Source: Pseudarthrobacter sp. NamE5
Lineage (GTDB): Bacteria; Actinomycetota; Actinomycetes; Actinomycetales; Micrococcaceae
DNA: 64,000 nt
Assembly: GCF_005796225.1 (NCBI RefSeq)
Contig: NZ_VAHO01000001.1
Coordinates: 310,001-374,000, forward strand
Direction of reading: 5' to 3'
Shown: one piece after another, positions 45,516 through 54,514 of the stretch
Layout: each line of letters begins with the position of its first letter
Numbering within the stretch: position 1 is the stretch's first letter
Notes under the pieces: generated by a model
The model's input: only the letters and a program-made list of their open reading frames with translations
What the model was told of the DNA's origin: nothing
Database searches by the model: none
Program-made: the position numbers and the translations under genes

Positions 45516-45815
45516 ATGTCAACCTCAACCAGTGCCTTGAGAAGGAATCGGATAGCAAAGGCCACCACAAAACCTCGACTCCCACACTATGAGGATGACC
45601 AGATGAACATGCTCCTGCCCCAGGGCGAGTACATCAGGGACTGGACCAGGCTCTCCCCCGGCGACCGCGTCGAACTGGTGCAAGACACAAGTTTGTCTTA
45701 CGCGTCCGTCGACACCGTTGCAGAGTCCGGAGAAATAGTCTGGTTACTAAGCGAAGCGACCGGACAACGAACGCTTCACTTGGCTGAGGACCCAATAGAG
45801 CTGTACCAGCGGTAA
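45516..45815 (+). CDS. Small hypothetical protein
   Basis: 99 residues from ATG 45516 with AGGAG five bases upstream, a strong start. The N-terminus is basic (STSALRRNRIAKATTKPRLP). The C-terminal 60 residues look like a small beta barrel (DWTRLSPGDRVELVQDTSLS, VDTVAESGEIVWLLSEATGQ), as in SH3-like or KOW-like folds. No family is certain. It follows the aspA gene by about 200 bp in the same direction and may be cotranscribed with it. Confidence 0.65.
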   Translation: MSTSTSALRRNRIAKATTKPRLPHYEDDQMNMLLPQGEYIRDWTRLSPGDRVELVQDTSLSYASVDTVAESGEIVWLLSEATGQRTLHLAEDPIELYQR

Positions 45816-46156
45816 CCACACCAGGACCCGCAGCTGGCATGTAGGAGCTAATCGAAACCTTGATGCCGCAGCGTTGCAGCTACTCCCCTGACTCTTAGTG
45901 GTGAGCGTGCGCATTCGGTTTCAACTCATCGTGCCGTTTAAGGCGGAGATGTCCCCTTAAGGCACACCTCAAGCTGACACACGGCGCCTCGGCCTGCGGT
46001 CACTGGCGAGCGGTGAACATTCGCCGCTACTGCACCGTCGTCCAGACCCGGAGGCTTGGGTCTATTGCAGTCAAGAAATTCGGCGTTGCTCGGGAGGTAA
46101 AGCGTGGTGCCCTCCAGGGCAGCGCCGACTTCAACTGTAAGGAGCGAATTCCGCTC
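45816..46156. other. Gap between convergent genes
   Basis: About 340 bp at the end of the rightward unit and the leftward flavoprotein gene. No gene, repeat or clear terminator was identified. Confidence 0.4.
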
Positions 46157-48268
46157 TTAGTAGATGTTGCCGTTGGCTCTGAAGTCTCTCCATACGTTCT
46201 CGAAGAATTCGTCGTCCTGCGGGATTGGCCGCCGGCGCCGCCAGTTGAACTCAACTTTGCTGGGTAATGGCTTCGCGCCACGATCAGTGGTTGTGCCCGA
46301 GGTCTCGAGTGCTTGGAGGGGCAGAGGACTCGTTAGGGTCGTTTCTTGCACTTCGTCATCGAGGGCACCGTTATCGAGGCTGAATTTGAAGATGTCCGGC
46401 AATGCGAGTTCTTTGCCTGGTTCAGAACCGTATCCCCTGCGCGGGAGCGAGCCTGAGGGGTCGGAATAGATAACTGACCCCCGTGATTTGCCGTCGTGGG
46501 CAATGTAGTCGGCCATGGCGGACAGGTAGACGTGTGCGGTCGTGAGAATGTCCCTGACGAGGAAAGTTCGGTTGATGGAGCGCCTTGACTCTCGGTCCGC
46601 TGATACAACTTCCGAATATTCATCCGCCCATAGGGAGACTTGTTGTAGAGCTTCGAGAATCGAGTGTCTAGAACGTACTGGCCCGGCTTTTTCGCTCATG
46701 AGTTCTTGGACTCGTGAGAGCATCTCTCCTGTGTTATCAGGGGTGCCCTGTTCTGCGCGATTAGTCGCGCTGGCCAGGAGGTCAAGGGCCGCACGGAGTA
46801 TCGGAGTTCCCGCTTCGATGAATTCTTTCTCGCTGTGAGCAGGGGTGGCATCGCTGGCAGCTATGAATTGAGCGGCTCTGGTTGCACCTACCTGCCCACT
46901 GTTGAGTGCGGCACCTCCAGGGCGATAGACGCCGTGGGAACCTGCCGCTTCACCTACTGGAAAAAACCCGCGTACGTTGGACTGCCACCAGGCATCGACC
47001 GTAAGTCCCCCATTGTTGTGCTGGGCACAGACGTCAACTTCGAGCATTTGCTTTTCGAGATCGATGTAGGGGTTTCTGTCGAGGTAGAAGCGATACGCCG
47101 GTTCATTCATGTGACGCAGGCGTTCGATGGGCGTTCCGAAGAGCGCGCCGGCCCGGTTGAGGTATTCATGGGCTTCGGGTTGCAGTTCTGCGTGGTCGAA
47201 GGACGTGCGGACGGGGTTGCTCCTGAAGTCGAGGAATACACGGCGGCCCCGCAGCGCGGTTTCCTGGTAGACGAGGAGATCTATCAGTGATGATCCGTCA
47301 GCTGCTTTCCTCGCGTCAAAGGGCCACTGGTAGCCCTTGAGGAAGACCAGCGATATCAGTCTTCCGTAGTCCTCAATCGCTTCTGTGAGGAATTCGCGTT
47401 CGTCATTCCCCTCGGCATCTGTTGAGACAAAGCGAGGAATGGCCTGCATGTAGGTACCCGAGACATTCCATCGCGGCTTGATAGAGCCCAGCCCGAATTG
47501 CCATTCGGTCAGGTTCTTGCCTATTACTCCTGCACGGAGGGCCGCCCCGGATGCTCCCCATTGGCCGTTGGGAAAGACTCTCTTCGCGTAGATGCCTGCC
47601 GGTCCGCCTGTTGCGTAGACGATGTTTTGGCACCTAAAGAAGAGGAACGGGCTTTCGCTGGAGCCGCTGGAGATGTTGGTGCGCAGGACCAGGAGCCCGG
47701 CTACCCGGCTTCCTCCGTGACCATCAGGGTGCACGACGATGTCGACGACGCGGCACTCGTCAAGGACCTGGGTACCGTTCCGGCGAACCTTTTTTTCAAG
47801 CTGTTCCACCATAGTCCGGCTGGTGTAGGGGCCGACGGACGTCGCCCGCTGCCGGGGATCGTGGTCTGTTTTGTAGCCGACGAATTCCCCGTAGCGGTTC
47901 TGCGGGAATGGCACGCCCAGATCGCAGAGCCGGATGAAGCCCCTGGCGCTGAGTGCTGCCTCTGCCAGGGCGTTATCGCCGTCCATTGCCCCACCGGAAA
48001 AGAGCGTTTCGGCCATCTCTCGGACAGAGTCTGGTTCACTTCCTGAGAGTGTGAGTTTGTAGTAGGTCTGCTTGTCCGAGCCAGCGTTACGGGAGGCACC
48101 TGCCCGAACTTTGTCGGCCACCATCACGATGTCGTCGTGGCCTAGTTCCCACAGCCGGTCTGCTGCGCAGTAGCCGGCCGACCCCGTTCCCACGACGACG
48201 GTAGATACGGCCACTACCGGCACCTGCTCGTTGCCGAAGGTCATTGGTGGGGGCGTTGAGGTTGTCAC
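46157..48268 (-). CDS. Fumarate reductase/succinate dehydrogenase-like flavoprotein
   Basis: 703 residues from a GTG that overlaps the aldolase stop by 1 bp. The N-terminal dinucleotide fold is VVVGTGSAGYCAADRLWELG. Later FAD segments include VYATGGPAGIYAKRVFPNGQ and GEAAGSHGVYRPGGAALNSG, as in FRD/SDH flavoprotein subunits. The middle contains the QHNNGGLTVDAWWQSNVRGF motif of the substrate-side domain. The enzyme probably oxidises or reduces a C=C or a hydroxy acid in the cytoplasm. It is the last gene of the sugar transporter / KDG kinase / KDPG aldolase operon, so its substrate is expected in sugar-acid catabolism. Confidence 0.85.
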   Translation of the reverse strand: MTTSTPPPMTFGNEQVPVVAVSTVVVGTGSAGYCAADRLWELGHDDIVMVADKVRAGASRNAGSDKQTYYKLTLSGSEPDSVREMAETLFSGGAMDGDNALAEAALSARGFIRLCDLGVPFPQNRYGEFVGYKTDHDPRQRATSVGPYTSRTMVEQLEKKVRRNGTQVLDECRVVDIVVHPDGHGGSRVAGLLVLRTNISSGSSESPFLFFRCQNIVYATGGPAGIYAKRVFPNGQWGASGAALRAGVIGKNLTEWQFGLGSIKPRWNVSGTYMQAIPRFVSTDAEGNDEREFLTEAIEDYGRLISLVFLKGYQWPFDARKAADGSSLIDLLVYQETALRGRRVFLDFRSNPVRTSFDHAELQPEAHEYLNRAGALFGTPIERLRHMNEPAYRFYLDRNPYIDLEKQMLEVDVCAQHNNGGLTVDAWWQSNVRGFFPVGEAAGSHGVYRPGGAALNSGQVGATRAAQFIAASDATPAHSEKEFIEAGTPILRAALDLLASATNRAEQGTPDNTGEMLSRVQELMSEKAGPVRSRHSILEALQQVSLWADEYSEVVSADRESRRSINRTFLVRDILTTAHVYLSAMADYIAHDGKSRGSVIYSDPSGSLPRRGYGSEPGKELALPDIFKFSLDNGALDDEVQETTLTSPLPLQALETSGTTTDRGAKPLPSKVEFNWRRRRPIPQDDEFFENVWRDFRANGNIY

Positions 48269-48915
48269 TACTGCAGCACCTGCTTGTCAGCTGTCGTTCC
48301 TGTGGTGGTCAGGAATTGTTGAACGGCAAGGGTGCCTTCGTCTGAGGCGAAGTCAGAGCTCAGTCCTACGACGCTGATTCCCGATGCCAAGTAGCCGGGC
48401 GCGGTCGTGACCTGCATGCCTCCCGTTGCCACGAAGTGGACGTCGGGGAAGGGGCCTTTCATGGCTTTGGCCCAGTCCGGACCAAGCACAGATGCGGGGA
48501 AGGCCTTGAGCCATGTCAGGCCGAGCGCCTTGGCCCGGAGGATTTCGCTGGCGGTGGCAACTCCGGGAAGGTGGGGCAGGTTGCGCTTGATGCTTTCGGC
48601 AATGATGTTTTCGTCCAGGCCTGGCGAGACCGTAAATGAGGCGTTGGCGGCCGTGGCCGCGTCGAGTTGTTCGCTGCTGATGACGGTGCCGCCACCGACG
48701 GCTACGCCGCGTTCGGCTGCGGCGCTGGCGACGGCGGCGAGTGAACTTACTGCCTGGGGCGTTTCGATGGTGACCTCGACGTGTTCTACTCCCGCGTCCC
48801 ACGCCCGGGTCGCTCGTTTGACGGCTTCGTCAGGGGTGAGTCCGCGAAGGACGGCGATGACCGGGATCCGGAAGAAGTCTTCGCGGAACCAGTCGAGGGG
48901 TAGGTCGTGTGTCAA
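48268..48915 (-). CDS. 2-dehydro-3-deoxy-phosphogluconate/galactonate aldolase
   Basis: 215 residues from a TTG at 48915, 14 bp after the kinase stop; the long frame to 49125 runs into the kinase. The class I KDPG aldolase fold shows FRIPVIAVLRGLTPDEAVKR, the catalytic Glu in VEVTIETPQAVSSLAA, GGGTVISSEQLDAATAANAS, and the Schiff-base Lys in LTWLKAFPASVLGPDWAKAM. It splits KDPG (or KDPGal) to pyruvate and glyceraldehyde-3-phosphate in the cytoplasm. Its coupling with a PfkB kinase matches the KDG branch of uronate catabolism. Confidence 0.93.
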   Translation of the reverse strand: MTHDLPLDWFREDFFRIPVIAVLRGLTPDEAVKRATRAWDAGVEHVEVTIETPQAVSSLAAVASAAAERGVAVGGGTVISSEQLDAATAANASFTVSPGLDENIIAESIKRNLPHLPGVATASEILRAKALGLTWLKAFPASVLGPDWAKAMKGPFPDVHFVATGGMQVTTAPGYLASGISVVGLSSDFASDEGTLAVQQFLTTTGTTADKQVLQ

Positions 48916-48928
48916 GGTGGTGTCTTTC

Positions 48929-49927
48929 TCAGGTTGATGGTGTGGATGCTTTGGCGGCGAGCTGTCCGTTAGCCAGACGCGGCGTACGTGGTGGGGGGTC
49001 GTAGGTGCGGGGCCGGGTGCCATGGCCGGGCCGGAAATCTCCCCGGGTACCGAGGGTCCAGGCCGCGTAGGAGTGACCGAGAGCGAGCCGGTCCTCTGGT
49101 TTGTCTCCGCGCAGGAGCGCTGCAAGGTAGCCGGCGGCGAACGCGTCGCCGGCGCCCACGGGCTCGATCACTTCGACCTTATTGGCTGGGACGCGGGCGG
49201 TGTGCTCGCCTGTTACGTCGCGGACGAATTCCACCGCTTCCAGTGATGCGTCTTTGACAACCAGGTGCCGGGGGCTCGGAAGAATGGCGGCGACGTCTTC
49301 TGCGGTCGTACAGCCCCACAGGGTTTCTGCTTCGTCCAGACCGACTAACACGACGGTGGCCATGTCTGCCAGGGCGAGCAGCCGGGGGCCGGCGATCTCC
49401 GGGGTCCACAGCGCGGGGCGGTAGTTGACGTCGAACGAAACTTTATAGCCCTTGGTATTGGCTTGAGTGAGCAGGTACTTGGTCAGGGCCGCGCAGGTTT
49501 CGGACAGCGCAGGGTTGATCCCGCTGGTGTGGACCCAGCCCGTCTGCTCCATGGACCATGCCCCGAAGTCCCAGGGTGACATGCGGGAAGCGGCGGACCC
49601 GGACCGGTAGTAAAGAGTCTTGGCTCCCTGGCCCAGGTCCGGGTCCTTGAAGTAGACCCCTGTGGGATTTTTTTCGTCACGGATGACGAGGCTGACGTCA
49701 ACCCCACGCGAGGCCAGGCCGTCGGTTATCCGGTTGCCGAAGGGGTCTTGGCCGAGGCGGCTTGCCCAGGCGACACGGTAGCCGAACTCGGCCAGGTGGG
49801 CAGCAACGTTGGATTCCGCTCCTCCGTAGCCGAGGATGCATTCCTCGGCTGTGGTGAGGGACTGGGCGCGCGTGGGGGTAACGACGGCCATCGTTTCCCC
49901 CACGCACAGGACATCGGTGGATGTCAT
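48929..49927 (-). CDS. PfkB-family carbohydrate kinase, probably KDG kinase
   Basis: 332 residues from ATG 49927, overlapping the permease stop (ATGA) and with AGGAG seven bases upstream. PfkB features: CVGETMAVVTPTRAQSLTTA, the GGAESNVAAHLAEFGYRVAW segment, DVNYRPALWT, and the catalytic EPVGAGDAFAAGYLAALLRG near the C-terminus. Neighbouring KDPG aldolase makes 2-keto-3-deoxygluconate the likely substrate, giving KDPG. A ribokinase-type alternative is less likely given the context. Confidence 0.92.
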   Translation of the reverse strand: MTSTDVLCVGETMAVVTPTRAQSLTTAEECILGYGGAESNVAAHLAEFGYRVAWASRLGQDPFGNRITDGLASRGVDVSLVIRDEKNPTGVYFKDPDLGQGAKTLYYRSGSAASRMSPWDFGAWSMEQTGWVHTSGINPALSETCAALTKYLLTQANTKGYKVSFDVNYRPALWTPEIAGPRLLALADMATVVLVGLDEAETLWGCTTAEDVAAILPSPRHLVVKDASLEAVEFVRDVTGEHTARVPANKVEVIEPVGAGDAFAAGYLAALLRGDKPEDRLALGHSYAAWTLGTRGDFRPGHGTRPRTYDPPPRTPRLANGQLAAKASTPST

Positions 49928-50832
49928 TTCACTGCTCCTGCGGTCAGGCCGCTGACGAAGAACTTGCCCAGGACGAGGTACAGCAGGACGGTGGGTGCCG
50001 CGACAAGCACCGCCCCGGCCATCAGCTCGGAGTAGTCGACGGTTGTTGTCCCGATGAGGTTGTTCAGGGTCACTGTCGCCGGCCATGCTGCCGGGGAGGC
50101 AAGAATGAATCCGAAGAGGAAGTCGTTCCAGATGTTGGTGCACTGGAAGATTCCTGCAACGACAAAGCCTGGCACTGACAGGGGCAGCATTACCCGGGTG
50201 TACGTGGTCCAGATTCCTGCGCCGTCGATGGCCGCCGCTTCGATGATCGCGCTGGGGATGCCCTCGTAGTAGTTACGGAAGACCAAAGTGGTGATCGGAA
50301 TGCCGTAAATAATGTGCACCACGATCAGGCCTATAAGACTGCCCTGCAGGTTGAGCATGTTTAGGAACTGGAAAACGGGAATGATGACGGCCTGGAACGG
50401 GATGAACATACCAACCAACAGCACCGTGAAGAGGGCGTTGGATCCGCGGAACGGGAACTTGGAGAGCAAGTAGCCGTTGAGGGAACCGAGCAGGCAGGAG
50501 ATAACTGCGGCGGGGATGGTGATCTGGAGCGAGTTGGCCAATGAGCCGTGCAACTTAGTCCAGGCTCCCTTGAACGCTTCAAGGCTGGGTGCGTCCGGGA
50601 AGGCCAGGAAGAAGTTGGGTGCTCCGCTGCTTCCGGAGAGAGCTGTCGCGATGATGACGTACACGGGTACGAGCATGCCGAGGGTTGCGATGGCACACAC
50701 GGCCAGAACAAGCCATCCGCCTAGTGTCTTGGGCAGGTTCCAGGACCGGGGTTTGCGGGTTACGTCGCCGGTTTTCCGGCGGCCCGATTCCGTGGGGCGG
50801 GAAGGTGTCGCTTCTAGAGTTTCGACGGCCAT
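49924..50832 (-). CDS. Sugar ABC transporter permease (MalG/CUT1 type)
   Basis: 302 residues from ATG 50832 with AAAGG upstream. Six membrane helices with LVLAAVCAIATLGMLVPVYV-type first helix. The EAA motif is EGIPSAIIEAAAIDGAGIW, followed by LPLSVPGFVVAGIFQCTNIW. It is the second permease of a carbohydrate uptake transporter 1 system and overlaps its neighbours on both sides. The companion ATPase is not in this operon, so a shared MsiK-type ATPase elsewhere in the genome is expected, as is common in actinobacteria. Confidence 0.92.
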   Translation of the reverse strand: MAVETLEATPSRPTESGRRKTGDVTRKPRSWNLPKTLGGWLVLAVCAIATLGMLVPVYVIIATALSGSSGAPNFFLAFPDAPSLEAFKGAWTKLHGSLANSLQITIPAAVISCLLGSLNGYLLSKFPFRGSNALFTVLLVGMFIPFQAVIIPVFQFLNMLNLQGSLIGLIVVHIIYGIPITTLVFRNYYEGIPSAIIEAAAIDGAGIWTTYTRVMLPLSVPGFVVAGIFQCTNIWNDFLFGFILASPAAWPATVTLNNLIGTTTVDYSELMAGAVLVAAPTVLLYLVLGKFFVSGLTAGAVK

Positions 50833-50834
50833 GT

Positions 50835-51836
50835 CTATGCCTTTCGCTCTTTGCGGTATCCGCGAATCAGGTACGGGACGATTACCGCGAGGGTCAGCAG
50901 GAGCAGGACTATTGCCATGGCTGATGCTTTGTCGTACCGGCTGGTGAGGTAGTTGTAGATGTAAATGCCCGGCACGTCGGTGACGAATCCCGGTCCGGAG
51001 CCTGACATAGCGACGACCAGGTCGAAAATTTTCAGGGCAACGTGAAGCAGGAGCACAAAGCAGGTGATGGTGGAGGGCCATAGCTGGGGCAGCACGATGT
51101 GGCGCAACCGCTGCCAGGTGTTGGCGCCGTCGACGTTCGCGGCTTCGAGGTGCTCTTCAGGGATGGATGCCAGGCCGGCCAGGTACATCGCCATAGCGAA
51201 ACCGACGAGCTGCCAGGCGGCTGCAAAAATGATCGGCAACAGCGCAACGGGTATACCAAACTGAATCTTGAGAAAGTCGGTCCCTGAAGGATCATTCAGG
51301 GCACCAAGAATGGTCGTATCGGTGGTCCATCCCGGGGGGTTTTCAATACCGATGCTCCGCAGGATTTCGTTCACTCCGGTAGACGGAGCGAAGATCCAGC
51401 GCCACGCCACGCCAGTGACGATGAAGGAAAGTGCGTAGGGAAGAAGAAAAACCGTCCGAAAGAGGCCCTTGCCGACGGTGACGTGGTGGATGAACAGCGC
51501 CGCGACGAGTCCGCCCACGATGGCCAGGACCAGGAAGATGATCGTGAAGATTACGACGTTTCGGATGTCCGCCTGGAAGCGCTGTTCCTGGAAAAGTTCT
51601 GCGTAGGTCCCACCAAAGGGCTGGCGAAGTGTCAGGTCCGGGCTTGTGCCGAGCTTCCAGTTCGAGAGGGAGATGTAGACCGTGATGCCGATGAAGACGT
51701 ACACGAAGATGAAGCTGACCAGCAGGCTGGGGGCAAACATCCATGCTGCGCGGCGGGACGTCTTGACGTTATGGGGGACTTGTTTTTTGAACCGGGGGCC
51801 GACCGGCGCCGGCGGCTGTGCTGTTGACGTTGTCAT
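50835..51836 (-). CDS. Sugar ABC transporter permease (MalF/CUT1 type)
   Basis: 333 residues from ATG 51836. A charged N-tail precedes the first helix (AWMFAPSLLVSFIFVYVFIG), and five more helices follow. The EAA loop reads ASIPEEHLEAANVDGANTWQ. It pairs with the MalG-type permease immediately downstream; the genes overlap. The operon begins with a lipoprotein binding subunit. Carbohydrate type cannot be told from the permease. Confidence 0.92.
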   Translation of the reverse strand: MTTSTAQPPAPVGPRFKKQVPHNVKTSRRAAWMFAPSLLVSFIFVYVFIGITVYISLSNWKLGTSPDLTLRQPFGGTYAELFQEQRFQADIRNVVIFTIIFLVLAIVGGLVAALFIHHVTVGKGLFRTVFLLPYALSFIVTGVAWRWIFAPSTGVNEILRSIGIENPPGWTTDTTILGALNDPSGTDFLKIQFGIPVALLPIIFAAAWQLVGFAMAMYLAGLASIPEEHLEAANVDGANTWQRLRHIVLPQLWPSTITCFVLLLHVALKIFDLVVAMSGSGPGFVTDVPGIYIYNYLTSRYDKASAMAIVLLLLTLAVIVPYLIRGYRKERKA

Positions 51837-51917
51837 GTGAACTGATCCTGTCCGGGGGTGGTGGCTGCAGGAACCTGCAGCCACACCCTTTTGCGGCTTG
51901 GTTTGTATGACCGGCTG

Positions 51918-53210
51918 CTACAGCTGGGTCTTCTGCGCCTGGGTCATGCTGGCGAGGAAGGCCTCGACGTTGCCGCTGCCGTTGAAGGTGGACACGGCGT
52001 CGGCGTAGGTCTGGGCGAATTCAGCCGTGGTGACCTGTCCGTGAGCCAAGGATGAAACAACCGATGCTTCGGCGAAGCTCTTGGCCGCTTCCTGCTGGTA
52101 TTCGGACAACGTGGAGATGTCAGCATTTGTGACTGCAGGGATGGAGCCCTTCTTGGCGGCGAACTCCGTCTGAACCTTCGGGTCCATGAGAGTCTTCAGC
52201 CAAGCGTTGGCAGCCTCCGGGTTCGGGGTGTTCTTGGCGGCAATGGAGAATCCGTCACCCACGTAGTCAAAGATGTCTTCCTTTCCGGGGAAGGTCACCC
52301 AGGCAAAGTCAGTGCCGGGCTTCTTGTCCGCGTTCAGGAGCTCGCCGTAAGCCCAGTCACCCATGAGGCTGACAGCGCAGTCACCGTTGGCCATCTTCTT
52401 TACTGCTTCATCCCAGGTGATGGCGGAGTGGTCCTTGTTCGAGAGGGCGAGGATCGTCTTGTAGTCCTCCAGGGCCTGCTTCACTTCCGGGGCATCAAAC
52501 GAATACTCGTTGGTGAAAAGCTTCTTCCAGTTATCCGCACCAACCCGGGACATGATGATGGATTCGAGCAGCTGGGCGGAAGCGAAGATGTCCTTATCGC
52601 CCAAGCAGACCGGTGTGGTGCCCGAGGCCTCGACCTGCTTGAGCGTGCTGATCAGGCCATCCACGCCAGCGGCAGGGTCAATGGCCGCATTGGCCTTGGA
52701 CAGAACTGCGGGGTTGGTCCACAGGACGTTACCGCGGTGGACCCCAATCGGCACGGTGTAGTACTTGCCGTCTACCTGCTGCGCTTCAGCCACGTCCTTG
52801 GGCAGCTTGGACGCCCAGTCATTTTGGGTCCACAACTCGGTGAGATCGGCGACCTGGCCGCCGTCGACATAGCTTTTCAGCTGTCCGGCCGGGTGCAGCT
52901 GCCAGGCGTCCGGGGGGCTGCCGGCCTGAAGCCGGGCCGCCAGTGCCTGACGGGCGTTCGCGCCGCCACCGCCGGAGACTGCCGCATTATCAACAGACAG
53001 TCCCGGGGATGAGCTCTTGACACCGTCGATCAGCACATTCAGCGCCTCCGCCTCGGACCCGGAGGTCCACCACGACGTGATTTCCAGCTTGTTGGTCCCG
53101 TCTCCCCCACCGCCGCCGGCGGGCTGGTTGGCGGAGCACCCGGTAACAGCGATGAGGCTGACTGCGGCCGTGACTGCCATTGAGACCTTGAGTTTGTTCT
53201 GTACACGCAT
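51918..53210 (-). CDS. Sugar ABC transporter substrate-binding lipoprotein
   Basis: 430 residues from ATG 53210 with AAAGGAGA upstream. The lipobox is SLIAVTGC with a Gly-rich linker after the acylated Cys. The mature protein is an SBP_bac_1/CUT1 fold: LEITSWWTSGSEAEALNVLI, LQAGSPPDAWQLHPAGQLKS, VPIGVHRGNVLWTNPAVLSK, DCAVSLMGDWAYGELLNADK. These are close in style to glucose/mannose or oligosaccharide binders of actinobacteria. It is the first gene of the leftward operon and is divergent from a LacI-type regulator. Confidence 0.93.
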   Translation of the reverse strand: MRVQNKLKVSMAVTAAVSLIAVTGCSANQPAGGGGGDGTNKLEITSWWTSGSEAEALNVLIDGVKSSSPGLSVDNAAVSGGGGANARQALAARLQAGSPPDAWQLHPAGQLKSYVDGGQVADLTELWTQNDWASKLPKDVAEAQQVDGKYYTVPIGVHRGNVLWTNPAVLSKANAAIDPAAGVDGLISTLKQVEASGTTPVCLGDKDIFASAQLLESIIMSRVGADNWKKLFTNEYSFDAPEVKQALEDYKTILALSNKDHSAITWDEAVKKMANGDCAVSLMGDWAYGELLNADKKPGTDFAWVTFPGKEDIFDYVGDGFSIAAKNTPNPEAANAWLKTLMDPKVQTEFAAKKGSIPAVTNADISTLSEYQQEAAKSFAEASVVSSLAHGQVTTAEFAQTYADAVSTFNGSGNVEAFLASMTQAQKTQL

Positions 53211-53484
53211 GACTACTCTCCTTTGGGTTATGAGACGCCGCCGCACAGGGTCAGCGTCAGCCTGCGTTGTGGTCCAGATTACATAATCCAGTAGATCGAT
53301 GCAACAACTTCTTGTAGATATTGCTGTAACGCCCGGCCGGTGACTAGCAAATTCCGCGCCTGACGCGTCTAGCGTCGTCTTCCTGCGGTTATCTCGCTCT
53401 TGAAACGTTAGTAGATCGGTGTAGCATTGTGACCTGCGACATGTTAGAGACATCGCGAAAGCGGCCCCAAGGAGGTGGAAACTA
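53211..53484. promoter_or_regulatory. Divergent control region with repeated GTAGAT motifs
   Basis: AGTAGATCGATGCAACA at 53290-53306 and AGTAGATCGGTGTAGCA at 53410-53426 agree at 14 of 17 bases; a third partial copy (TTGTAGATATTGCTGTAAC) lies at about 53313. They fit operators for the LacI-type regulator acting on both promoters. Confidence 0.5.
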
Positions 53485-54504
53485 GTGAAAAAGGTAACCC
53501 TTGATGATGTCAGCAGGGCAGCGGGAGTATCTCGATCTACCGCTTCGCTAGTCCTCCGAGGGAGCTCCCGCATCCCGGAAGCCACCGCAGACCGGGTACG
53601 GCTGGCGATGGCTGAACTGGGATACGTGTACAACCGTCACGCCGCTAACATGCGGCGCAACGAATCGATGACACTTGGCCTCATAGTCACGGACATCCGC
53701 AACCCCTACTTCGCGGGACTGACCATGGCCATCGAGGAAGCAGCACACGATGCCGGGTACACCCTGTTCGTGGGCTACAGCCGCGACGATGTCGAACGCC
53801 AGTACGTGCAGATCGAAACCATGGTGCAGCAGCAGGTGGACGGCATTTTTCTTCTGCCGGCCACCGGGTCCGAACTGACGCCAGTTTGCGGCATCGTCGA
53901 CCGGTCCGATGTTCCGGTCCTTCAGCTGGCTCGTTATTTTTCGGAAGAACTGGACTACGTCGGGACCGACAACCTTGGCGCAGGACAACAACTCGCTCAA
54001 CATCTGGGGTTTCTCGGCGTCACCTCCGCAGTGCTCGTCGGCGGGCCCGAGCACTCCTCGGCTAGGAAGGAACGCGTCAAAGGTCTGGAAACGGGATTTA
54101 CCGGGACCGGAGTCGATTTTGACGCGACGGTCAACGCGGCCACGACCAACAATGCTGCCGGTGGGTCTCTGGGCGTCGCCCGCATCCTTGATCAGGGGAT
54201 GTGGCCTGACTGCATCGTCGCCTACAGTGACGCGGTCGCGTTGGGCATCTACGCCGAACTGCGCCGCCGAAACCTTGAACCGGGCCGTGACGTCGCAGTG
54301 GCGAGTTTTGACGACATCGCCATGGCCGAACTTCTTTTGCCTCCGCTGACATCCGTGTCCACCTACCCCGAACTGATCGGCCGGGAGGCGGCGGAGCTGT
54401 TGCTGAACCGGATCCGTGATTCTTCCTTGCCACCTCAGCGATCCCTCATAGAACCGGCGCTGAAGGTCCGCGCCTCCACCGCCCAATGGCGACCACGAAC
54501 TTAG
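53485..54504 (+). CDS. LacI-family transcriptional regulator
   Basis: 339 residues from GTG 53485 with AAGGAGGTGG upstream. HTH: VTLDDVSRAAGVSRSTASLV followed by LRGSSRIPEATADRVRLAMA, the LacI head and hinge. The ligand domain begins TLGLIVTDIRNPYFAGLTMA and carries VASFDDIAMAELLLPPLTSV near the C-terminus. It is divergent from the ABC transporter and cotranscribed with the downstream dehydrogenase (8-bp gap). It likely represses both arms until a sugar or sugar-acid inducer binds. Confidence 0.94.
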   Translation: MKKVTLDDVSRAAGVSRSTASLVLRGSSRIPEATADRVRLAMAELGYVYNRHAANMRRNESMTLGLIVTDIRNPYFAGLTMAIEEAAHDAGYTLFVGYSRDDVERQYVQIETMVQQQVDGIFLLPATGSELTPVCGIVDRSDVPVLQLARYFSEELDYVGTDNLGAGQQLAQHLGFLGVTSAVLVGGPEHSSARKERVKGLETGFTGTGVDFDATVNAATTNNAAGGSLGVARILDQGMWPDCIVAYSDAVALGIYAELRRRNLEPGRDVAVASFDDIAMAELLLPPLTSVSTYPELIGREAAELLLNRIRDSSLPPQRSLIEPALKVRASTAQWRPRT

Positions 54505-54514
54505 GAGAAAGACC

